Assembly: GCF_004006315.1 (NCBI RefSeq)
Contig: NZ_CP026530.1
Coordinates: forward strand, 501,618-565,617
Direction: 5' to 3'
Length of the DNA: 64,000 bases
DNA from: Nautilia sp. PV-1
Lineage (GTDB): Bacteria > Campylobacterota > Campylobacteria > Campylobacterales > Nautiliaceae
Position 1 is the stretch's first letter. Every line of letters starts with the position of its first letter. The translations under genes and the position numbers were made by a program. The notes below the pieces were generated by a model. That model was not told where the DNA came from. It worked only from the letters and a program-made list of their open reading frames with translations, and ran no database searches. Below are positions 18,994 to 28,644 of this stretch, in pieces.

Positions 18994-20596
18994 TGATTTT
19001 AAATTTGATATAACGGTTGCGTTTGTAATTTTTGCTTTTTTAATTGTTGTTTCGCTAACATATATAAGTATATTTTTCTTTAATAAAATTTCCACTCAGG
19101 AATTTCAGGAAAAAGTTAAAATTTCCGCAGACAATATAGTACAGATTTATAAAACTAAAGAAGATCTTATAAGAAAAAGTACGCTTGCAATTGCAAACAG
19201 TGAACTTTTTTCTAACAATTTTAATATAAATCCGGAAATCATCTCTTCAATATTTAAAATATTTTTATCCGCAAACAGAGACTTTCTTAAAATAAAATAT
19301 GTAAATCAATACGGTAAAACAATTGTGTACTGTAAAAAAATTGATAAAGAAATAATATGCGGGGAAAATGATAAAAACAATTTTATTTTCAGAGATTTTA
19401 AACTTCAGACTTCTCTTTTTACAAAAGAAATAATGACGGATGAAGGTTTGAAATTCGAAACAATTTCTCCGATAAAAAAAGATCCAAAAAAAGGGTTTAT
19501 TTTATTAGAATCCACGTTAAAGAGGCTGTTTTCAGGATCAAATAATTTTTATAATTTGTTGCTTATAGACAATAACGGCAATATTTACTACAGCAATTTT
19601 CTAAAGGCCAAAAGTATATTTGATCTGTTTACCTATACACTTGCGGACAGAATAAAAAAGGCGGCAGATAAGTTTGTAACGGACGATATTTACGTCGTTC
19701 CCCTTAATAAAAAATTTAAACTCGTATTTATACAGAACAAAAAGCTGATTAACAAGACAAATGCTGTTTCTCAAAAACTTGCGATGATTATGATTTTGAT
19801 TTCTATATTTTTGGCTATTCCTTTAGGTGTGTTTTTCTCAAAACCACTTTATAATTTTTATAAAGATCTTGATAAACGCGTTAAAGACGAAATAGAAAAA
19901 ACCAAAGAAAAAGAGCAGATACTTATGCATCAGAGTAAATTAGCCGCATTAGGGGAAATGCTTGGAAATATAGCACATCAGTGGAGACATCCGCTGACAA
20001 GGCTGTCACTGCTTATTCAAAATATAGAAATGGCTTATAAAATGAATAAATTAGATGATGAAAGGTTTGAAAAATTTAAAAATAACGCATTAAGCCAGAT
20101 TGAATATATGTCGCAGACTATTGACGATTTTACTAATTTCTTCAAAAAAGACACCAAGAAAGAAACCTTCTGTCCTAAAGAAATAATTGATAAAGCATTA
20201 CAGCTGATGGAAGCAAGAATAAAACAAAACAAGCTTGAAATAATATACGACGTCAAAAACACTACGCCGATAGAAGGTTATAAAAGCGAATTTTCCCAAG
20301 TTATATTAAATATTATAAACAATGCGATAGACATACTTAAAGAAAGAAATATAGAAAATAAAAAAATATGGATAAGAATCAACGGTAAAACTATAGAAAT
20401 AGAAGACAATGCGGGAGGCATTCCTGATGAAATTAAAGATAAAATATTCGAACCTTATTTTACGACAAAATTTCAGTCTCAGGGTACAGGAATAGGGCTT
20501 TATATGAGCAGGGTTATTATTACTCAGCATTTTGACGGAGAACTGTATGCCTATAATTCTTCTAACGGAGCCGTGTTTGTTATTAAATTTAAATAA
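18980..20596 (+). CDS. Sensor histidine kinase with periplasmic sensor domain
   Basis: Two membrane segments (residues about 13-33 and 263-290) flank a ~225-residue periplasmic domain that looks like a double Cache domain. The phosphorylated His is in GNIAHQWRHPL, and the ATPase domain has N-box VILNIINNAIDIL, G1 IEDNAGGIPDE and G2 GTGIGLYM. The form GNIAHQWRHPL is common among Campylobacterota kinases. The ligand is unknown. Confidence 0.9.
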   Translation: MRNSDDFKFDITVAFVIFAFLIVVSLTYISIFFFNKISTQEFQEKVKISADNIVQIYKTKEDLIRKSTLAIANSELFSNNFNINPEIISSIFKIFLSANRDFLKIKYVNQYGKTIVYCKKIDKEIICGENDKNNFIFRDFKLQTSLFTKEIMTDEGLKFETISPIKKDPKKGFILLESTLKRLFSGSNNFYNLLLIDNNGNIYYSNFLKAKSIFDLFTYTLADRIKKAADKFVTDDIYVVPLNKKFKLVFIQNKKLINKTNAVSQKLAMIMILISIFLAIPLGVFFSKPLYNFYKDLDKRVKDEIEKTKEKEQILMHQSKLAALGEMLGNIAHQWRHPLTRLSLLIQNIEMAYKMNKLDDERFEKFKNNALSQIEYMSQTIDDFTNFFKKDTKKETFCPKEIIDKALQLMEARIKQNKLEIIYDVKNTTPIEGYKSEFSQVILNIINNAIDILKERNIENKKIWIRINGKTIEIEDNAGGIPDEIKDKIFEPYFTTKFQSQGTGIGLYMSRVIITQHFDGELYAYNSSNGAVFVIKFK

Positions 20597-20695
20597 TGTA
20601 GTATTTGTGTAATACACTTAAAAATGAACGATTATTTAGCACTCTTTTAGCACTTTACTTATTTATAATTCCTTTAAAAATTGAAAAGGTGAAGA

Positions 20696-21253
20696 ATGAA
20701 AAAAGCAACTTTAGGAGCGTTAATCGTTGGTGCTATAATCGGTCTTGGTATTTCTTATGTAGCGGCTGTGTTGGTGGATGTTACAGGTAAACCTAATTTT
20801 TGTGCTAGTTGTCATACAATGAAACCAATGGTAGAAAGTTTTCATCAGAGTGTTCACGGAGGAAACAATCCTCATGGATTTGCAGTTCATCACTGTACGG
20901 ACTGTCACTTACCTAAAAATTCTTTAATAGGATATTTAATTGCAAAAGGTATAAGCGGTACAAGAGACGCAATGGCTGAATTTGGAATTATTTCAAAAGT
21001 TGATTTTAAAGAAAACTTCTGGGAAATGAAAAATTATACATATGACAGTGCTTGTTTACAGTGTCATCATATGGTAAAAGAACCTGAAAAAGCATTCGGA
21101 ATGAGTGAAGAGAGCAGATATGCCCACGAACAATACTGGAAAGAGAAAAAAGCAGGGAAAGATATCAGCTGTGTAAGCTGTCATAATGATTACAGCATGG
21201 TTAATTTTGCCCACCCTAACTTATTGGAAAGATTAAACGACGAAGAAAAATAA
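20696..21253 (+). CDS. Membrane-anchored tetraheme cytochrome c, NapC/NrfH family
   Basis: One N-terminal membrane helix (residues 5-27) and four heme motifs: CASCHTM (C36-H40), CTDCH, CLQCH and CVSCH. The CXXCHXM form of the first motif is characteristic of NrfH/NapC quinol dehydrogenases. The length of 185 fits. No nrfA or other multiheme reductase follows; the gene ends in a terminator. In Nautilia a tetraheme cytochrome of this family has been proposed to act in a reversed hydroxylamine-quinone pathway, which would fit but cannot be shown here. Confidence 0.88.
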   Translation: MKKATLGALIVGAIIGLGISYVAAVLVDVTGKPNFCASCHTMKPMVESFHQSVHGGNNPHGFAVHHCTDCHLPKNSLIGYLIAKGISGTRDAMAEFGIISKVDFKENFWEMKNYTYDSACLQCHHMVKEPEKAFGMSEESRYAHEQYWKEKKAGKDISCVSCHNDYSMVNFAHPNLLERLNDEEK

Positions 21254-21272
21254 AAATTTTCTTCTTTTTTTT
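21242..21272 (+). terminator. Rho-independent terminator of the tetraheme cytochrome gene
   Basis: GAAGAAAA (21242-21249) pairs with TTTTCTTC (21257-21264), followed by eight T. It overlaps the stop codon. After it, 21273-21506 is an AT-rich spacer holding only a weaker CCGA/TCGG hairpin near 21448-21459 and the promoter region of the next gene. Confidence 0.8.
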
Positions 21273-21506
21273 CATATAAATTTTTCTTATACACTTCAAA
21301 TTTAATTTTAAAAGCTTCATAAACCGAAATCCTTTAATAATCGTAATTTATTTGTAACATAATATGTGATAAAAATATATTTCATCTATTTTTGGAAAAA
21401 AGCATATAAATTATTGTTATATTGTGAACGATAATTCATAAAAAAACCCGAAAAATCGGTTGTTTTATGTAAAATTTTTGTTAAAATTCATAAAAAAAGG
21501 TTTGCC

Positions 21507-21929
21507 ATGAAAAAGTTGTTTCTAGTTTTGATGCTAGCCGGCAGTCTGTTCGCAATAGACTGGAGCGGTAAAATTAACTGGGCTATGAGTTATAGTGTAG
21601 CTCAGAATATTGCGAAGTCCACCCATAAACTGGTAATGGTGGATATAGGTCTGACGACATGTCCTCCTTGTATGTACTTAGCTGAAAAAGTATATACGGA
21701 TCCGAAAGTCTCATCTTATATCAATAAAAATTTTGTTCCTGTATTTTATTTAGCCGATCAGGACGTGCTTCCTCCTACCGTACAGAATTACTTTACGGGT
21801 TCTACTCCTACAATTCTCTTTTTAAAACCTAACGGCGAGCTTGTTTACTCATTAATCGGCGCTAGACCTCCACAAACATTTTTACAAATTATTAAAAACG
21901 TAAATGAAAAATATAAAGGAAACAAATGA
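21507..21929 (+). CDS. Periplasmic thioredoxin-like protein (CPPC)
   Basis: A signal peptide (residues 1-16, ending LFA) and a thioredoxin fold with active site TTCPPCMYL and the cis-proline region GSTPTILFL. The length is 140. It overlaps ccsBA by 4 bases (ATGA), so its likely role is reducing the CXXCH cysteines of apocytochromes before heme attachment, as ResA/CcmG-type proteins do. Confidence 0.82.
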   Translation: MKKLFLVLMLAGSLFAIDWSGKINWAMSYSVAQNIAKSTHKLVMVDIGLTTCPPCMYLAEKVYTDPKVSSYINKNFVPVFYLADQDVLPPTVQNYFTGSTPTILFLKPNGELVYSLIGARPPQTFLQIIKNVNEKYKGNK

Positions 21930-24382
21930 TTAAAAAGTTATACAATGTGTTTTTCTCATTGGAAACTGCTGTAGTTCTGTCTTTGGTTTTTATATTAGGA
22001 CAGATGTATGCAACTTTAGGTTTCAGCACTATGGCTCAGGCCTGGGGTTACGTTTATGAAACAAAATGGTTTGAAGCTATTATGTGGCTTTTAGGTATTA
22101 ATTTAGTTGGTGTGATGTTAAGATATAAAACTTATAAAAAGCTACCGGTGTTTATACTGCATTTATCGGTGATTATTATATTGATCGGAGCGGCTGTTAC
22201 CAGATATTTCGGGTATGAAGGCACGCTTCATTTAAGAAACGGTGAAACAAAAAACGTTATTATGGTGGAAAAAAGTAAATCGAACCCTTCAAACGTTTAT
22301 CCTAAAAAACTAGGTTTTGAAATAAGACTGGATAAATTCGTATTAAGAAAATATCCGGGAAGTATGCAGCCAAGCAGTTATGACAGTTATGTCACTGTTA
22401 TAGACAAAGCTCATAATAAAACTTTTAAATATCATATATATATGAACCATATTCTGGTTTACAGAGGTTACAGATTTTATCAGGCAAGTTACGATATGGA
22501 TGCTCAGGGAAGTATTTTATCAGTTAACCATGATCCCGGAATGTATATAACCTATTTCGGTTATGCTTTAATGGCTATTGGATTTTTCTGGAGTATGGCT
22601 TACAGAAGAAGCAGATTTATGCTTACAGTTAAAAAACTTAAACAAAGCGGACTGTTTGCATTTTTATTAATGATGCTGCTCGGCAACGGTTATGTACATG
22701 CCAATGAAATCAACAATCTGCCTAAAATATCAAAGCAGGCTGCAGATTTATGGGCCCATGTACTTGTCCAGCAAAGCGGTAGAATCGAACCTATGGATAC
22801 GCTTGATTTGGATATTATCCATAAACTGACACTTAAATCCAAAATGTATGGCTTAAGTTACAATCAGCTGGTAGCTGGAATGGTGGCATATCCTTCTAAG
22901 TATCAGAATCTGCCTCTTATTTACGTAGGACATCCAAAAATCAGAAAATTACTCGGAATTAAAGGTAAATATGCACCTTACAGCGCATTTTTCCTTCCTA
23001 ACGGAGATTTCAGATTTTCAAAAGAGATTGATGAAGCGTTTAAAACACCGAATAAAGACAGAAATGTCCTACAAAGGGAATGGATTAAAATTAACGACAG
23101 GGTTTATGTGGCTTTTGAAGTATATACGGCCAAAATATTTAAAATATTCCCGACTCCAAAAGCGGAAAAAATGAATTACAGATGGTTTAGTATTGCGGAT
23201 ATTGCACAGGCTGTGAAAATGAATCTTATGAATCCGATGGACGCACAGTTTTATTACAACATGTTTGCAAATCTTGCGGAAGCTATGAAAAACAACGATT
23301 TAAAAGCAATGAAGCAGATAGAAGAAAAAATTTACGCGTTGCAAAAAAATTACAGCGGAAAAATTTTACCTAGTGAAACAAAAGTAAAATGGGAAATTAT
23401 TTATAACAGACTTCAGATATTCCCTAAACTTATAGGCGCATATACTCTTTTAGGTTTAATTGCGATCTTCTTAGGATTTTTTGAAATTATTAAACTGAAA
23501 AGATATAAAAAAGTTGAAACGGCTGTGGTTCTTTTCGGTTATTTGGCTTTATGTGTTCATACGGCAAATATGTTGTTAAGATGGTATGTTGCCGGTCATG
23601 CTCCTTGGTCGGATGCTTATGAGTCAATCATATTTATTGCATGGGGCAGTGCATTTGCATCGCTTGTCTTCTTTAGAAAATCTATGCTTGCATTGGGTGC
23701 GGGTCTGTTTGTTGCAGGTATGTTTATGATGGTTGCACACTTAAACAACATATCTCCGCAGATTACGAATATGGTGCCGGTGCTTAAATCGTACTGGCTG
23801 CTGATACATGTTGCGGTAATTACATCAAGTTACGGTTTCTTGGGTGTGGGAAGTATGCTTGGCCTGTTGAATCTTATTCTGTTTGCTATGAATAAAAAAT
23901 ATAAACTCGAAACACAGATAAAACAGTTAAACAACATCATTTACATTTCATTATATATCGGACTGGCTTTATTAAGTATCGGTACTTTCTTAGGCGGTGT
24001 ATGGGCTAACGAGTCATGGGGTAGATACTGGTCTTGGGACCCTAAAGAAACATGGAGTCTTATTTCTATGATTGTTTACGCTTTGGTTATTCACGGAAAA
24101 ATGATGCCGAAACTAAGAGGAGAATTTATATTTTCATTAATGAGCTTTTTAAGCTTCTTCTTTATTTTAATGACATATTTCGGAGTGAATTTCTATATTG
24201 CCCAGGGTCTTCACAGTTACGGTCAGGGAGTTGCGGACGGTTACGGATGGATCAATATTATCTTTGCGGGAATGGGTGCATGGTTTGCTATTTTGATTTT
24301 AGGGCTTGTTCAGAATATTTTAAACAAAGTGTCAAAACCTGTAAAAATAGACAATAACGAATATCATCCAGATAAAGGGTAA
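21926..24382 (+). CDS. ccsBA: Fused cytochrome c synthetase CcsBA (ResB-ResC)
   Basis: System II heme lyase that exports heme and attaches it to apocytochrome c in the periplasm. The N-terminal ResB-like half has membrane segments near residues 10-30, 48-66 and 73-90 and a large periplasmic domain; the C-terminal ResC-like half has about eight helices and the heme-handling WWD domain (WANESWGRYWSWDPKETWSL). The length of 818 is on the short side for this fusion. It is translationally coupled to the thioredoxin-like gene and to hemA. Confidence 0.93.
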   Translation: MIKKLYNVFFSLETAVVLSLVFILGQMYATLGFSTMAQAWGYVYETKWFEAIMWLLGINLVGVMLRYKTYKKLPVFILHLSVIIILIGAAVTRYFGYEGTLHLRNGETKNVIMVEKSKSNPSNVYPKKLGFEIRLDKFVLRKYPGSMQPSSYDSYVTVIDKAHNKTFKYHIYMNHILVYRGYRFYQASYDMDAQGSILSVNHDPGMYITYFGYALMAIGFFWSMAYRRSRFMLTVKKLKQSGLFAFLLMMLLGNGYVHANEINNLPKISKQAADLWAHVLVQQSGRIEPMDTLDLDIIHKLTLKSKMYGLSYNQLVAGMVAYPSKYQNLPLIYVGHPKIRKLLGIKGKYAPYSAFFLPNGDFRFSKEIDEAFKTPNKDRNVLQREWIKINDRVYVAFEVYTAKIFKIFPTPKAEKMNYRWFSIADIAQAVKMNLMNPMDAQFYYNMFANLAEAMKNNDLKAMKQIEEKIYALQKNYSGKILPSETKVKWEIIYNRLQIFPKLIGAYTLLGLIAIFLGFFEIIKLKRYKKVETAVVLFGYLALCVHTANMLLRWYVAGHAPWSDAYESIIFIAWGSAFASLVFFRKSMLALGAGLFVAGMFMMVAHLNNISPQITNMVPVLKSYWLLIHVAVITSSYGFLGVGSMLGLLNLILFAMNKKYKLETQIKQLNNIIYISLYIGLALLSIGTFLGGVWANESWGRYWSWDPKETWSLISMIVYALVIHGKMMPKLRGEFIFSLMSFLSFFFILMTYFGVNFYIAQGLHSYGQGVADGYGWINIIFAGMGAWFAILILGLVQNILNKVSKPVKIDNNEYHPDKG

Positions 24383-25644
24383 TGATGTATTTTGTAATTA
24401 GTTTTAATTATAGAAACTCTGATGTAGTATTAAGAAGCAAATTAGCAAAACTCACTTTAGAAGATTTCAAAGACTTTAAAGAAGTCTTTCTTCTTTCCAC
24501 CTGTAACAGAATAGAAGTTGTATTTGATAAAAAACAGGATTTAACAGAGCTTTACGATAAGGTATATAAAAAAGTTATAACACCGGAAGAGTTGGTAAAA
24601 GCCGAAGTTTATGAAGATGGAGATGCTATTGAGCATGTTTTTAAAGTTGCGGCCAGTCTTGATTCGATGGTTGTAGGTGAAACTCAGATTACGGGGCAGT
24701 TAAAAGAAGCTTTTTATGAGGCTTATGAAAAGCATTTTATCGGGCAGGATTTAACAAGGCTTATACATTTTTCTTTTAAATGCGCAAAAAAAGTCAGAAA
24801 TCAGACACAAATATCAAGCGAACCTGTAAGTGTGGCTAGTATAGCCGTAAGAAGGGCAAAAGAGGAATTAAAAGATTTAAGCGGTTACAGCGCGGTTGTT
24901 GTTGGTGTAGGAGATACTGCAAGAATTGTATGTAAAAATTTAATAAAAGAGGGCGTAAATATTGTACTTGTAAACAGAACGGTTGAAAATGCTTTTGCTT
25001 TAAAAGAAGAATTAGGAGATGATGTAAATATAGATATACATTCTATTGAAAAACTTCCTAAATTAATAAACAATTACCGATTACTTTTCAGTGCTACGGC
25101 CTCGAATTATCCGATTATAAGAAATGAAGACGTTAAACCTACATCTTTTAAAAGATTATGGTTTGATTTAGCGATACCAAGCGATATTGAAGATGATTTA
25201 TGTGACAGTATTACATTAATAAAAGTAGATGACTTAAAAGAAATAAGTGAAAGAAATTTACAAAAAAGACAAGAAGAGCTTAAATGTGCGAATGAACTGA
25301 TTAAAAGATGTGTTGAAGAATTTGAAAAATATCTTCAGTCTGTTTCAATTGATCCTGTAATTAAATTCTTGCAGGAAAAAGCACACGAATGTGCAGATAC
25401 GGCTCTTAAAAATGCCGTTAAGAAAAAATATATTCCGGCAGAAGTGGCGGATGAAGTTGAAAAAGTATTGCATAACGCTTTTAAAAGATTTCTTCATCAT
25501 CCGAATATTACTCTTAGAAAAATGGCTGACAGCGCGGAAGTGGATGTTTTGGTCTCATCTGTCAAAAGACTTTTCGGTATGAATGGGGAAAGTATAGATA
25601 TGAATAAGTGTGAGTATCATATGGAAAAAGGTATATTTAAATAA
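24382..25644 (+). CDS. hemA: Glutamyl-tRNA reductase
   Basis: First step of the C5 pathway to tetrapyrroles. The active-site motif LLSTCNRIEV with its Cys, the region SLDSMVVGETQITGQ, and the NADPH-binding GVGDTARIV are all present; 420 residues is normal. Its start codon shares one base with the ccsBA stop, which ties heme synthesis directly to heme attachment. Confidence 0.95.
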   Translation: MMYFVISFNYRNSDVVLRSKLAKLTLEDFKDFKEVFLLSTCNRIEVVFDKKQDLTELYDKVYKKVITPEELVKAEVYEDGDAIEHVFKVAASLDSMVVGETQITGQLKEAFYEAYEKHFIGQDLTRLIHFSFKCAKKVRNQTQISSEPVSVASIAVRRAKEELKDLSGYSAVVVGVGDTARIVCKNLIKEGVNIVLVNRTVENAFALKEELGDDVNIDIHSIEKLPKLINNYRLLFSATASNYPIIRNEDVKPTSFKRLWFDLAIPSDIEDDLCDSITLIKVDDLKEISERNLQKRQEELKCANELIKRCVEEFEKYLQSVSIDPVIKFLQEKAHECADTALKNAVKKKYIPAEVADEVEKVLHNAFKRFLHHPNITLRKMADSAEVDVLVSSVKRLFGMNGESIDMNKCEYHMEKGIFK

Positions 25645-25713
25645 ACAGGAAAGTTGACAAGTAGTTAAGCAGATAAGTTGTTATGATCATATGAAGAAAA
25701 AAAAGGAGAATAA

Positions 25714-26736
25714 ATGATATTTGTAGATGCATGTTTTGGTAAAGAGACGGATTATACTCCCGTATGGATGATGAGGCAGGCCGGAAGATACCTGCCTGAA
25801 TATATGGAAGTAAGGCGTAAAGTCGGAAATTTTCTTGATATGACGAGAAATCCGGAAGTAGTGGCGGAAGTGACTATTCAGCCTATTGACATACTTGACG
25901 TTGATGCGGCAATACTTTTTAGCGATATATTAAATCTTCCGATGGAAATGGGGCTGCCTTTAAGATTTGAAAAAGGCGTAGGACCTGTATTTGATAAAAC
26001 GATAGATACTGAAGAAGATATTGAAACGCTTGACAGCAGTGCCGATGAAAAGCTTGAATACGTATATAAAGGTGTGAAACTTATTAGAGAAAGACTTCCT
26101 GAAGAAAAAGCTCTTATAGGATTCGCCGGAAGTCCTTGGACTATTGCTACTTATATGGTGGAAGGAAGAGGAAGCAAACAGTACGCAAAGATTAAAAAAA
26201 TGGTTTATTCAAATCCTATGATGCTTCACAGACTTCTTGCGTTTAATACAAAAGAGACTATTGAATATCTCTCAAAACAGATTGAAGCCGGTGCCAATGC
26301 AGTTATGGTATTTGACAGCTGGGGAGGCGCTCTTGAGAAAGAGAAGTTTTTTGAATTTTCATGGAATTATATGAGAGAAATAGCTAAAAATATCAAATCA
26401 AAATATCCTCATATTCCTGTGATTTTATTCTCTAAAGGAGTAGGACTGTATATGGATGAAATGGACGGCGAATTTGACGTCGTGGGTGTTGACTGGGCTA
26501 CACCGATTGACCATGCTTTAAGAATATTTAAAGACAACTATACCCTCCAGGGGAATATGGAACCGACCAGACTTTATTCGAAAACCGCCACGAAAGAAGC
26601 TGTACAGAGGATAGCTGACATAATGAAAGGTCACAGACATATATTTAACCTTGGGCACGGAATACTTCCGGATGTTCCTGTTGAAAATGCAAAATATTTT
26701 GTAAATTTATGTAAAGAACTGACAAGGAGAGGTTAA
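25714..26736 (+). CDS. hemE: Uroporphyrinogen decarboxylase
   Basis: Removes four carboxyl groups from uroporphyrinogen III. The signature [15 protein letters not shown] is at residues 17-31 and [16 protein letters not shown] in the middle; 340 residues is the usual size. A strong AAAAGGAG site precedes ATG 25714. The 69-base gap after hemA holds no clear promoter. The stop overlaps the hemB start (TAATG). Confidence 0.96.
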   Translation: MIFVDACFGKETDYTPVWMMRQAGRYLPEYMEVRRKVGNFLDMTRNPEVVAEVTIQPIDILDVDAAILFSDILNLPMEMGLPLRFEKGVGPVFDKTIDTEEDIETLDSSADEKLEYVYKGVKLIRERLPEEKALIGFAGSPWTIATYMVEGRGSKQYAKIKKMVYSNPMMLHRLLAFNTKETIEYLSKQIEAGANAVMVFDSWGGALEKEKFFEFSWNYMREIAKNIKSKYPHIPVILFSKGVGLYMDEMDGEFDVVGVDWATPIDHALRIFKDNYTLQGNMEPTRLYSKTATKEAVQRIADIMKGHRHIFNLGHGILPDVPVENAKYFVNLCKELTRRG

Positions 26737-27716
26737 TGAACCTGAGAAGACTTAGACTAAATTCAAATTTAAGAGATATGGTCAGAGAAAACCATGTACA
26801 CAAAGAAGATCTGATAATGCCTGTATTTATTAAAGAAGGGCTTGAGGGCAAAAATGAAATAAAATCTATGCCCGGAATTTATCAGTACGGTGAAAAAGAA
26901 TTTTTGGATGAAATAGGAGAATGTATTGATCTTGGAATTAAAGCGGTAATACTTTTCGGTATTCCTAAACTAAAAGACAGTTGCGGCAGCGATGCACTTG
27001 ATGAAGAAGGTCTTATTGCTAGAAGCGTAAGGACTGCAAAAAAAGCATTCGGAGACAAAATAGCTATTATTACTGATTTATGCTTTTGCGAATTTACGGA
27101 TCACGGACACTGCGGTATTATAAATCCTCATCTTAAAACTGTGGATAATGAAGCAACCTTGGAAATAAGCGCAAAACAGGCGATCGTTCACGCAAAAGCG
27201 GGTGCCGATATGATAGCGCCGAGCGGTATGATGGATAATATCATAGAAACGTTAAGAACAGCTCTTGATGAAAACGGATTTTCTCATATTCCTATTATGA
27301 GCTATTCAACTAAATTTGCAAGTGCGTTTTACGGACCTTTCAGGGATGCGGCTGAGAGTGCGCCTGTGGATAACGAATATGTGCCTAAAAACAGAAAAAC
27401 ATACCAGATGGATATAGCAAATTCGCGTGAAGCTCTGCTTGAAAGCATTATTGACGAAGCCGAAGGCGCAGATATTTTAATGGTAAAACCGGCGCTTGCG
27501 TTTATGGATATTATAAAAGAGATAAAAGAAAACACTCTTAAGCCTTTATGTGTATATAACGTAAGCGGTGAATATTCTATGGTAAAAGCGGCGGCTCTTA
27601 ACGGATGGATGGATTATGATACTTTAATGATGGAAATACTAACATCATTTAAAAGAGCGGGTGCGGATATGATTATTACATATCACGCAAAAGACGCAGC
27701 AAAATTAATTAAGTAA
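26736..27716 (+). CDS. hemB: Delta-aminolevulinic acid dehydratase (porphobilinogen synthase)
   Basis: Condenses two aminolevulinate molecules. The zinc-type cysteine triad is visible in TDLCFCEFTDHGHC. The Schiff-base lysines lie in SYSTKFASAFYGPF and ILMVKPALAF. The length of 326 is normal. Confidence 0.96.
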   Translation: MNLRRLRLNSNLRDMVRENHVHKEDLIMPVFIKEGLEGKNEIKSMPGIYQYGEKEFLDEIGECIDLGIKAVILFGIPKLKDSCGSDALDEEGLIARSVRTAKKAFGDKIAIITDLCFCEFTDHGHCGIINPHLKTVDNEATLEISAKQAIVHAKAGADMIAPSGMMDNIIETLRTALDENGFSHIPIMSYSTKFASAFYGPFRDAAESAPVDNEYVPKNRKTYQMDIANSREALLESIIDEAEGADILMVKPALAFMDIIKEIKENTLKPLCVYNVSGEYSMVKAAALNGWMDYDTLMMEILTSFKRAGADMIITYHAKDAAKLIK

Positions 27717-27757
27717 TGGTATAATTTTTAAAAAAATATAAGCTATAAAGGGAGAAA

Positions 27758-28633
27758 ATGAAATTAACAATAGCAACAAGAGGCAGCAAGCTTGCATTAT
27801 GGCAGGCAGAATGGGTTAAAAGCAAACTAGAAAGTATGGGTCATGAAATAGACCTTAAAATAGTGACTACAACAGGAGATAAAATTCTTGACAAACCTCT
27901 AGCGGAAATCGGAGGAAAAGGGCTTTTCATTAAAGAAGTGGAAGAAGCTCTTTTAAGAGGCGATGCGCAGATAGCGGTCCATTCACTAAAAGATTTTCCT
28001 ACTCAGTATGAGACTGATCATTTTACATTAGCGGCAATTCCTGTGAGAGAATCTGTTGAAGATGTGTTTTTAAGTGAAAATTTTGAAACATTGGCGGAAC
28101 TTCCTCACAATGCCGTTGTGGGTACGAGTTCAATCAGAAGAGCAATGCAGCTTAAAGCATTCAGGGAAGATCTTGTGATAACTGATCTTAGAGGTAATGT
28201 GGATACCAGAATCAATAAACTGAAAGACGGAAAATACGATGCTATTATATTGGCTAAAGCCGGCGTTAAAAGACTTGGACTGCTTAAAAGCGTTAAATAT
28301 TTTGAAGTGTTGGATACAGATATAATGATTCCTGCAATGGGTCAGGGTGCGCTCGGAATTGAAACAATTAACGATTCGAAAGTTATCGAAGCTGTTAAAC
28401 CTCTTAATGATTTCAGAACGCAGATCTGCGTAACGATTGAAAGAGATTTCGTTGATACCCTGAATCTTGGGTGTCATGCTCCTGTAGGTGTTTATGCGAA
28501 AATAATGACAGACGATTCTATAAAAGTAAAAGCTGCGTTACTAAAAGATGACAAAATGATAAAAAAAGAGATTGTAATACCTTTTGACGAATGGGAAAAT
28601 GCAGGTAAAGAATTTGCAAAAGAATTTATGTAA
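27758..28633 (+). CDS. hemC: Porphobilinogen deaminase
   Basis: Builds hydroxymethylbilane. The motifs IATRGSKLALWQAEWV at the N-terminus, HSLKDFPT, GTSSIRRAMQL, and LGCHAPVGVYA with the Cys that anchors the dipyrromethane cofactor are present. The length of 291 is slightly short of the usual ~305. A TATAAT at 27719-27724 in the 41-base gap after hemB may give this gene its own promoter. Confidence 0.95.
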   Translation: MKLTIATRGSKLALWQAEWVKSKLESMGHEIDLKIVTTTGDKILDKPLAEIGGKGLFIKEVEEALLRGDAQIAVHSLKDFPTQYETDHFTLAAIPVRESVEDVFLSENFETLAELPHNAVVGTSSIRRAMQLKAFREDLVITDLRGNVDTRINKLKDGKYDAIILAKAGVKRLGLLKSVKYFEVLDTDIMIPAMGQGALGIETINDSKVIEAVKPLNDFRTQICVTIERDFVDTLNLGCHAPVGVYAKIMTDDSIKVKAALLKDDKMIKKEIVIPFDEWENAGKEFAKEFM

Positions 28634-28644
28634 TTGGAGACAAC

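Noticed and set aside
21446-21466. Hairpin CCGA-AAAA-TCGG as a terminator
   Set aside because: Too short, with no clean T run, and the upstream gene already has a strong terminator at 21242-21272. It may be part of the leader of the next transcript.
25645-25713. Promoter with TTGACA upstream of hemE
   Set aside because: TTGACA is present at 25653 but no -10 box lies at 16-19 bases; the run of AGTTGAC/AAGTAGT may be a decayed heptamer tract instead.
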